DNA from: an uncultured Flammeovirgaceae bacterium
GTDB taxonomy: Bacteria > Bacteroidota > Bacteroidia > Cytophagales > Cyclobacteriaceae
DNA length: 12,984 nt
Direction: 5' to 3'
NCBI GenBank assembly: GCA_946480685.1
Contig: CAMLLI010000025.1
Span: forward strand, 1 to 12,984
Of the stretch, positions 7,506-12,984 are shown piece after piece. The notes below the pieces were generated by a model, which saw nothing but the letters and a program-made list of their open reading frames with translations, did not search any database and was not told the DNA's origin. The stretch's first letter is position 1; each line of letters begins with the position of its first letter. Made by a program: the position numbers and the translations under genes.

Positions 7506-10500
7506 TTAAAAAGTTACATTTAATCCTATCGTAAACAGTCGTGTTGCCAGGCCGCCGGTTTCAGGGTCGCCATACTCCCAGTCTTTATTCCATACCGCCA
7601 CGTTGCGAACGGTTCCGTATAGCTTTACTTTCTCGATGTCCCAGCGTGAAGACAGTGACGTTGGTATAGTATATCCCAGCGTAATGTTTTCAAGACGAAC
7701 GAATGAGCGATTGTAAAGTCTGCCGGGTGATGTTATGCCTGCAGGACCGCGTGCATCCAGGCGGGCGTATTCATTGGTAGGATTGTCCAATGTCCAGTAA
7801 GGCTTCGCATACATATTCATTCCGTATGTTACCAGCGAGCCACCATTATCCTGGTTCAGGTAATTCTGGTCTGTACTCTTGTGTCCCCAGTATGAGTATA
7901 TATTGATGGACACGGTGAGATTTCTGAACAGCGTGAAATCGTTTCGAAGTGACCAATGCAACGGAGGGGCTGTCTGTCCGAGAAACTCTTTGTCGCTGTC
8001 GTTGTATACCGGGGTAACGGTACCATCAGCATTGACCTTGTCATCCGCAGTATAATTGTTTGCTACTTTCGGATCTCCGGGACGCTGACCATATTTAGCT
8101 GCCTCAGCGGCTTCGTCTTTCTGCCATACACCTGTTACGTTGTAGTTCCATATAGCGCTGATCGGTTGTCCTATAAACCAGTTGTTGGTTCTGTCATCCA
8201 TCTCCTTTACGCCCACTACATTTCCTTCAGCATCAATTATGTTCTCATATTGATTGTATAGGTGCTTGATCTCATTCTTGTAGTATGACAACCCGAGTGT
8301 AGTACGCCATTCAAAATTCTGATTTTTAACATTCACCGAGTTGATCATAAGTTCTATACCGCGGTTCTGAACTTCACCCAGGTTAGTCGCGATGGATGAG
8401 AAACCGGAGAAGCCCGGCAAGCGTTGTGTCATGATCATATCATTGGTATTACTCACGTAGTACTCAATGCTACCGGAAATTCGATCGGCGAAGAAACCAT
8501 AGTCGAGACCAACGTTCCAGCTCTTGGTCTTCTCCCACTGCAGGTATGGATTCGCGAGGCGATCAATAGTAAGATAACGAACCTGCACGGTACTACCCGA
8601 TGCGTTGATATACCCTTGTGTTGCACCGGTACCGGCACCGAGGTTGGCCAGCGACAAGTATGGATCTGCTAGTGAACGATTACCATTCTTACCCCACGAC
8701 ACGCGCAACTTACCGGTGCTCATCGGTGCCCAATGGAAGAACTTTTCATTCACGAATGACCAGCCCACTGCTATAGATGGAAATGTAGCATACGGATTTG
8801 AACTGCCGAATGCCGAGTAACCATCTCTTCGGATCGATGTCGTTAACATATAGCGATCATCGTACGAATAGAACAAACGCGCCATCAATGCATTCGCAGT
8901 CTGATGTGTATCGGTGGATGAAAAATTACTTTCTGCTTTACCACCGTTCTGTGTATTGTGAAAACCGAGCGCATCCGATGGCTGAATGTTGCGCGCTTCA
9001 ATTCTGTCTTGCCAGTACCTGCGTTCTTCTGCTTCCTGCACCAGCGTAACATTCACATGATGCTTCTCTGCTATAGTCTGATCCCACGTAATGGTATTGT
9101 TGAGCGACCAGTCGAAACGTTTTGCCTGTTCGCGGTTTACACCGTGATCGATCGCGAGCCAATCCGGATGTTCGGTTGATTCAAAGTAACGATCATAAAA
9201 ATACTGGTAACGTGGTGCTGCATTGAATCGGTACGTGATGTTAAACGGCAAGGTAACTTTAGCGCTAAGTATCGAGTTGAGCACTGTATATCCTTTCTCA
9301 AGGTCCATATACTGTCTGTCGAAATCAAAGCTATAGCCGCGGTGTGGTGCTGCATCTCCCATGGGGTGCGCCACCAGCTGACCCGTGCTGTCAGCATACG
9401 TTGCGTACGGACTGTTGCGTACCTGGTTGGGATCCCAGTAGTTCAATCCTAAACCGGGTTGAAGACCACCATCGGTACGATCCTGGAAGTTTACGTTGGC
9501 TCCAATCGTCAGCCACTTGTTTACTTTACCTTCCACACTCAGGTTCGAGCGTATAGCCCTGTAGTTGTCTCCTATAATGGCACCTTCATTCTTCAGGTAG
9601 CCCATGGACATATAGTAATTGATACGATCGCTCGCACCGGATACACTCAGGTTATAGTCCTGGTTAAAGCCGGTACGGAACGTGTGATCGTACCAGTCAA
9701 ACGATTTACCCGCGAGGTAATTTGAGAGCGAGTTAAAGCCGAGTCCCAAACGCTTCGCATATATACTCGCGTCTGATTCATTCGCTTCATTCGTGGTATA
9801 GGCTCTCCAGTCTTCCAGCGAAACGCCCATGGCACCGAGGTTATCCGGTCTGTCGAAATAACCCGGACGATTCACATAGGCTGCCGTCTGGTATGCTTCA
9901 TAATTTCCAGAAGTTGCGTTCGCGCCATAGGTAGAAGCTTTATACCAGTCTTCACGATACTGCATGTACTGGTCTGGACCAAATACTTCGCGATAAGCAC
10001 TGCGACTGGTAGTGCCTATATTTGAGTTGAAGACAATAACCGGTTTACCTTCTTTTCCTTTCTTGGTAGTGATGATGATTACACCGTTCGCTGCCTGCGC
10101 TCCATATACCGCAGCCGCAGAAGCATCTTTGAGAAGATCGATCTGCTCGATGTCATCCGGGTTGATTTCAGAAAGTTCACCATAGAAGATCATACCGTTA
10201 AGCACAATGAGCGGATCGTTGTGACCGCCATCGGTATATACAGAACGTTGACCACGCACCTGCAATGAACCACCACCTTTCGCGGATGGATCATAGCCTA
10301 CATTTAAACCCGGTGTACCCCGGAGAATGTCCTGTACAGTTTTCGGATTTTCATTTTCAAGTCGCGAAGGTTGTATCTGTATAATGGCACCGGTCAGATC
10401 TTTTTTCTGCATGGTACCATACCCCACCACAACTACTTCAGACAGTTGATGTACATCCGGCTGCAGTGCTACATCGATCACTTGCAGGTTGCCGACTGTT

Positions 10501-10796
10501 ACTTCGTGCTGTTCGTATCCTATAAATGAAAAAACGAGCACCGCATTTTCGTTGGAAACACTCAGCGAATAATTTCCATTCGCATCGGTTGTTGTACCGG
10601 AGGCAGTGCCTTTGATGACAATATTTACTCCCGGTAATGGAGTGTTGTCATCCTTCGATGTCACCTTGCCGCTAACGATAAACTCTTGCTGGCTCCTATA
10701 GTCTGCTGCCGCTCCCGCCAATGCCGGAGTAAGGACGAGCGCTATGACTATGGCCATCAATAGTTCGCTTCTAAATAGTAAAAGTTGTTTTCCCAT
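7506..10796 (-). CDS. SusC/RagA-family TonB-dependent outer-membrane transporter
   Basis: The protein is 1096 aa, normal for SusC. It imports oligosaccharides through a 22-strand barrel using TonB energy. Domains in order: signal peptide (about 1-30, AIVIALVLTPALAGA); carboxypeptidase-D regulatory-like domain at about 41-113 (VSGKVTSKDD, PLPGVNIVIKGT, TDANGNYSLSV, FIGY); TonB-box-like EVVVVGYG at 120-127; plug domain at about 130-245 with VQDILRGTPGLNV, VRGQRS, IEQIDLLKDASAAAVYG and ANGVIIITTKKG; then the barrel, ending in an aromatic residue (IGLNVTF) as the Bam machinery requires. There is no N-terminal STN (secretin/TonB short) domain, so it is not expected to signal through an anti-sigma factor. 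This agrees with regulation by a propeller sensor. It has a long leader region upstream with repeats and hairpins. Confidence 0.97.
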   Translation of the reverse strand: MGKQLLLFRSELLMAIVIALVLTPALAGAAADYRSQQEFIVSGKVTSKDDNTPLPGVNIVIKGTASGTTTDANGNYSLSVSNENAVLVFSFIGYEQHEVTVGNLQVIDVALQPDVHQLSEVVVVGYGTMQKKDLTGAIIQIQPSRLENENPKTVQDILRGTPGLNVGYDPSAKGGGSLQVRGQRSVYTDGGHNDPLIVLNGMIFYGELSEINPDDIEQIDLLKDASAAAVYGAQAANGVIIITTKKGKEGKPVIVFNSNIGTTSRSAYREVFGPDQYMQYREDWYKASTYGANATSGNYEAYQTAAYVNRPGYFDRPDNLGAMGVSLEDWRAYTTNEANESDASIYAKRLGLGFNSLSNYLAGKSFDWYDHTFRTGFNQDYNLSVSGASDRINYYMSMGYLKNEGAIIGDNYRAIRSNLSVEGKVNKWLTIGANVNFQDRTDGGLQPGLGLNYWDPNQVRNSPYATYADSTGQLVAHPMGDAAPHRGYSFDFDRQYMDLEKGYTVLNSILSAKVTLPFNITYRFNAAPRYQYFYDRYFESTEHPDWLAIDHGVNREQAKRFDWSLNNTITWDQTIAEKHHVNVTLVQEAEERRYWQDRIEARNIQPSDALGFHNTQNGGKAESNFSSTDTHQTANALMARLFYSYDDRYMLTTSIRRDGYSAFGSSNPYATFPSIAVGWSFVNEKFFHWAPMSTGKLRVSWGKNGNRSLADPYLSLANLGAGTGATQGYINASGSTVQVRYLTIDRLANPYLQWEKTKSWNVGLDYGFFADRISGSIEYYVSNTNDMIMTQRLPGFSGFSSIATNLGEVQNRGIELMINSVNVKNQNFEWRTTLGLSYYKNEIKHLYNQYENIIDAEGNVVGVKEMDDRTNNWFIGQPISAIWNYNVTGVWQKDEAAEAAKYGQRPGDPKVANNYTADDKVNADGTVTPVYNDSDKEFLGQTAPPLHWSLRNDFTLFRNLTVSINIYSYWGHKSTDQNYLNQDNGGSLVTYGMNMYAKPYWTLDNPTNEYARLDARGPAGITSPGRLYNRSFVRLENITLGYTIPTSLSSRWDIEKVKLYGTVRNVAVWNKDWEYGDPETGGLATRLFTIGLNVTF

Positions 10797-10835
10797 AGTG
10801 GATCATCTTTTAAGGTTAGGTAATAGAATAGTGGA

Positions 10836-10864
10836 CTGACCATGACCGAAGTCGTGGCCGTCAG
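10836..10864 (-). promoter_or_regulatory. UUCG-tetraloop hairpin in the susC leader
   Basis: Read on the minus strand, CCACGAC-UUCG-GUCAUGG is a seven-pair stem (one G-U) closed by C(UUCG)G, one of the most stable RNA tetraloops. Outer CUGA/UCAG pairs extend it across a three-base bulge (CGG on the 5' side). It ends about 40 nt before the susC ATG. No U-run follows, so it is more likely a stability or translation-control element than a terminator. Confidence 0.5.
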
Positions 10865-10945
10865 TTCGTAAGTCAAAAAGAATACTGTTGCGTACGAGAG
10901 AAGAGCAGTGTATCGGATCGTCCTTACGACAATCCGCTGGTCAAT

Positions 10946-10964
10946 CTTCCTGCGTTTCAGGAAG
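10946..10964. repeat. Inverted repeat CTTCCTG-N5-CAGGAAG
   Basis: Seven perfect base pairs around the loop CGTTT. It lies about 150 nt upstream of susC and would form a hairpin in either transcript. No T-run follows on either strand. It may be part of a structured leader or a protein-binding dyad. Confidence 0.45.
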
Positions 10965-11011
10965 CATGGTTCACGCTGCTGTCAAAGCATTCTTTGCCGC
11001 TGTGCAAAACA

Positions 11012-11027
11012 TCTGGCGGGCGCCAGA
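11012..11027. repeat. GC-rich inverted repeat TCTGGCG-GG-CGCCAGA
   Basis: Two seven-base arms are perfect complements separated by two bases. This is a typical size for a dimeric repressor or activator site, and as RNA it would form a short tight stem. It is followed after 13 nt by a second small palindrome, GTAAA-GA-TTTAC (11041-11052). No regulator can be assigned. Confidence 0.4.
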
Positions 11028-11130
11028 CAACTGATTTCTAGTAAAGATTTACATCTCATGCGATTTGGGTTTGATAAAACATCGAACTCAGAGCGGATCG
11101 GCTTGTGGGGCTTATTCGCTCCTGACTCTT

Positions 11131-11138
11131 CAAAAATA
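11131..11138 (-). promoter_or_regulatory. Possible -7 element (TATTTTTG) for susC
   Basis: This is the only exact TAnnTTTG match on the minus strand between the susC start and the repeat cluster. No TTTG lies at the proper distance upstream (that stretch is C-rich), so the promoter would be weak without an activator. The predicted leader would be about 330 nt. Low confidence. Confidence 0.25.
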
Positions 11139-11199
11139 TCGCTGAAACGGCCTTTTTCCGGGGGGTCAATTAGGGGTTTGTTGGGGGTGACTTAGACTT

Positions 11200-11238
11200 T
11201 TTCAAACGTTTTAAAGCACATTTCAAACGGTTTCAAAG
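11200..11238. promoter_or_regulatory. Helically phased TTTCAAA repeat cluster, candidate regulator-binding site
   Basis: On the plus strand TTTCAAA occurs at 11200, 11221 and 11231, that is 21 and then 10 bases apart, so the copies face the same side of the helix. The first two are TTTCAAACG. Each also forms a dyad: TTTCAAACGTTTTAAA (11200-11215) and TTTCAAACGGTTTCAAA (11221-11237), with cores AAACGTTT and AAAC-G-GTTT. It lies about 60-100 bases upstream of the possible susC -7 element. That is a fitting place for an AraC-type activator output domain; the AAACGTTT core would also suit a LacI-type regulator. Confidence 0.5.
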
Positions 11239-11375
11239 CAATAGTGTCTTCGCAACACTTTTTTCACAACTGCGCTCGTCTGCGCCTCATTTTTTCAACG
11301 GAGAAAATCACCTGGCCTGCAGCAATGGAATCAAGGACTCGAAACAGTCGTACGAACAACCAAAAATTTAAGGCT

Positions 11376-11589
11376 ATGAAAAACAAGACGGGCATCTTCA
11401 TCGGGTTTGTGCTGGGCACAGCCGGCTTCCTGCTCTTATTCAAAGTGATCTTCCTGGATAATATACCACCCGAAGACGAACTCGCCCCGGGGAATTGTGG
11501 TGATGGCTGCCGTACTGAACGGAGTCTTGTTTGCTTACATCGGCTCGCTGCTGCAAAGCTATCTGGCAAAGAAAAGAAATTACAAATAG
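11376..11589 (+). pseudogene. Small two-helix membrane protein gene with a +1 frameshift
   Basis: From the ATG at 11376 the product starts MKNKTGIFIGFVLGTAGFLL and goes through LLFKVIFLDNIPPEDELAPG, a clear transmembrane helix with a short acidic linker. After GCC CCG GGG (11484-11492) the frame becomes nonsense. If one base of the CCCCGGGG run is skipped, translation continues as IVVMAAVLNGVLFAYIGSLL then QSYLAKKRNYK and stops at TAG 11587-11589. That gives a second helix with a basic tail and a sensible 70-aa protein. An AAGG upstream of the ATG may serve as a weak ribosome site. Either the gene is newly broken, or there is a sequencing or assembly error in the GC run, or the shift is programmed. 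I do not recognise the family. It is the only plus-strand gene in the window and stands alone between two minus-strand units. Confidence 0.6.
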
Positions 11590-11636
11590 AGCACCGTGTG
11601 TCCAGCGTGATGATTGGAAAACCTCATCGCCCTGAC

Positions 11637-11687
11637 CTATATATAACTTACACTGCTCACAAGCGCAGCATACTTGTATATATATAG
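11637..11687. terminator. TATATA-armed inverted repeat between convergent genes
   Basis: CTATATATA (11637-11645) and TATATATAG (11679-11687) are perfect nine-base complements. Between them is a smaller CTGC/GCAG element (11653-11668). It sits between the stop of the plus-strand small gene and the stop of the minus-strand GH43 gene, where a bidirectional terminator would be expected. The arms are AT-only and no canonical GC-stem plus U-tract is present, so the terminator reading is tentative. Confidence 0.35.
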
Positions 11688-11703
11688 TTATCTGAACAAT
11701 GCA

Positions 11704-12984
11704 CTATTGTCCGGGTGCCGTGCTTACGCCCTCAGAAGTCATCCTCACCCGCTCCAGGGTGCCATCCGTTTTGTAATAAAGCCTGTCGATGCAGATAGAC
11801 CTGCTATAGCTGCCTCCGTCATGTTGCAGGCCTCCGTTGTGATAAATGAAGTATGCATTGCCTTTGAACTCCACAATAGCCTGATGGTTGGTGTTGCTGT
11901 TGCCGGCAATCTCGTTGAGTATACCCTGGTATATATAGGGGCCTTCGATATGATCCGCCATGGCGTACGCAATTTTCTCCGGGAAGCCGGTTGCATACGA
12001 CAAGAAGTATTTTCCATTACGCTTATGAACCCACGGTGCTTCTGTGAATTGAAAGTCCTTAAAGTCAATCTTCTTGATCTCACCATCCAACTCAATCATA
12101 TTGTCTTTCAGCTTGGCGTAGTAACATTGTCCGTTGCCCCAAAACAACCAGGCTTGTCCATCGTCATCAACAAACACAGCAGGATCTATACATGCCCACG
12201 AATGTGTTGAGGCAAAGCAATCTTTATTCGTTAACAACGGTTTGCCTAGTGCATCTTTGTAAGGGCCCTGCGGACGATCAGCAACAGCTACACCTATACC
12301 GGTCCAGTTTGTACTGATATACCAATAGTACTTTCCGTTTCGCTCCACTACATGGCCTGCATACGCGTCACCACTTTTGGCCCACGCAAAATCTTTAATG
12401 GTTAACGATGTCGGATACTGCGTCCATGTTTTCAAGTCTGTTGTAGAGAAGACAAGCCAGTCTTTCATTTTATATCCCTTTTGTGCACCCGTAGAATCAT
12501 GTCCTGCGAAAAGCCACAAGGTATCTTTCATTACCAAGGCTGCCGGGTCTGCGGTATACTCGTGCGTAATTATGGGATTGCCGGAAGCAGTAAATTTATA
12601 GCGATCTGTTGATTCAGCCGGACGCAACAATATACCGGGCACCCCGCCCCACTTCGCCTGCAGCCTGCGCGCTTCTTCACGGGTAATACCAATCACACTA
12701 CCGTGACGCGGATTAAAATTCTTTCTGAAGGATTCCGGAGCTCGTGTAAAGTTTACAAGATCGCTGCTGCGTTGAAATTCATAGCGAAGGTTGGTATACA
12801 GATCGTACATTAAAATATACTCTTCCGAATGATTGAGTTTGAATACGCTCGAGCCTTCAACAACCGTTCCTTTTTCCGAATACGCATCGAGGTATTTATA
12901 GTCTTCTACCCATGGTCCCCACAGCGATTTACTCGTTGCCTGCTGTATACCATTCCGGATTTCTTTTCCGGATGCATCCTTTGT
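11704..12984 (-). CDS. Tandem GH43-GH43 enzyme, N-terminus outside window
   Basis: The frame is open to the right edge (426 codons visible), so the N-terminal part is missing. The visible part begins inside a first GH43 domain. VVEGSSVFKL (acid E43 of the fragment) and a C-terminal PRHGSVIGITREEARRLQAK motif match the end of the single-domain GH43 at 4348-5352. A linker at about 110-135 leads to a second, complete GH43 domain. Its candidate triad is D146 (YTADPAALV, base), D267 (ACIDPAVFVDDDG, modulator) and E315 (FTEAPWVHKRNG, acid), with NTNHQAIVEFKGNAYFIYHN near 365-384. Both domains therefore look catalytic. The protein ends soon after the second domain with no CBM6-type module, which often follows this GH43 type. 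Such enzymes remove arabinose, xylose or galactose units; specificity is not readable. Localisation cannot be judged without the N terminus. Confidence 0.9.
   Translation of the reverse strand, partial: TKDASGKEIRNGIQQATSKSLWGPWVEDYKYLDAYSEKGTVVEGSSVFKLNHSEEYILMYDLYTNLRYEFQRSSDLVNFTRAPESFRKNFNPRHGSVIGITREEARRLQAKWGGVPGILLRPAESTDRYKFTASGNPIITHEYTADPAALVMKDTLWLFAGHDSTGAQKGYKMKDWLVFSTTDLKTWTQYPTSLTIKDFAWAKSGDAYAGHVVERNGKYYWYISTNWTGIGVAVADRPQGPYKDALGKPLLTNKDCFASTHSWACIDPAVFVDDDGQAWLFWGNGQCYYAKLKDNMIELDGEIKKIDFKDFQFTEAPWVHKRNGKYFLSYATGFPEKIAYAMADHIEGPYIYQGILNEIAGNSNTNHQAIVEFKGNAYFIYHNGGLQHDGGSYSRSICIDRLYYKTDGTLERVRMTSEGVSTAPGQ

Larger units (their letters stand above)
10797..11375. other. Long upstream region of susC, no convincing gene
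   Basis: I see no credible coding sequence in these 579 bases. The longest plus-strand open frame (95 codons from 10908) has no start context or protein character. The region carries a leader hairpin, three short inverted repeats, one TAnnTTTG element, three G-tracts on the plus strand (11160-11165, 11173-11176, 11183-11187) and a helically phased direct-repeat cluster. It is the most likely control region for susC and perhaps for the small plus-strand gene. Confidence 0.6.

Noticed and set aside
11107..11187. G-tracts on the plus strand suggesting a G-quadruplex.
   Set aside because: Only three tracts are close together; the fourth is about 49 bases away, so a standard four-tract motif is not met.
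10908..11195. 95-codon plus-strand open frame upstream of susC.
   Set aside because: Composition is unlike a protein, there is no ribosome site, and it overlaps repeats and inverted repeats.
11243..11264. Small stem AGTGT/ACACT followed by a T-run on the plus strand, resembling an intrinsic terminator.
   Set aside because: The stem is only five pairs and AT-rich, and no plus-strand gene precedes it. It would matter only if an undetected plus-strand RNA ends here.

Overview
The window looks like part of a polysaccharide utilisation locus (PUL) from a Bacteroidota genome. The evidence is an adjacent SusC/SusD pair, a lipoprotein signal with acidic residues after the cysteine, a beta-propeller sensor of the hybrid two-component type, TAnnTTTG-like promoter elements and few Shine-Dalgarno sites. 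I cannot name the genus; an environmental plant-polymer degrader is a reasonable guess.

Layout: almost everything is on the minus strand, so the order of transcription runs from right to left. At the right edge (12984 to 11704) is the C-terminal part of a protein with two consecutive GH43 domains. Next comes a mostly non-coding 0.9 kb divide that holds one small plus-strand membrane-protein gene broken by a single-base frameshift (11376-11589). It also holds a helically phased direct-repeat cluster (11200-11238), several inverted repeats and a UUCG-capped leader hairpin. Then follow susC (10796-7506), susD (7494-5488, 11 nt gap), a single-domain GH43 enzyme (5352-4348), a GH105 unsaturated glycuronyl hydrolase (4180-3077), a DUF2264 glycosidase-like enzyme (3028-1784) and, only 12 nt further on, the propeller half of a sensor/regulator (1771 to beyond base 1).

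How it probably works (inference): SusD and SusC capture and import oligosaccharides. The GH43 enzymes remove arabinose-, xylose- or galactose-type side units. GH105 removes the 4,5-unsaturated uronic acid left by a lyase, and the DUF2264 enzyme (a family I associate with GH154 beta-glucuronidases) attacks uronic-acid ends. The periplasmic propeller senses a released oligosaccharide and switches on the locus. This set fits pectin (rhamnogalacturonan with side chains) or an uronic-acid-bearing arabinogalactan. No polysaccharide lyase is visible here, so it would have to lie outside the window.

Most of the window is a recognisable PUL. The parts not explained by standard families are the susC upstream region with its repeats and hairpins, the frameshifted small membrane gene, intergenic TATATA-rich palindromes, and an apparent internal promoter that could uncouple GH105-DUF2264-regulator from susCD.
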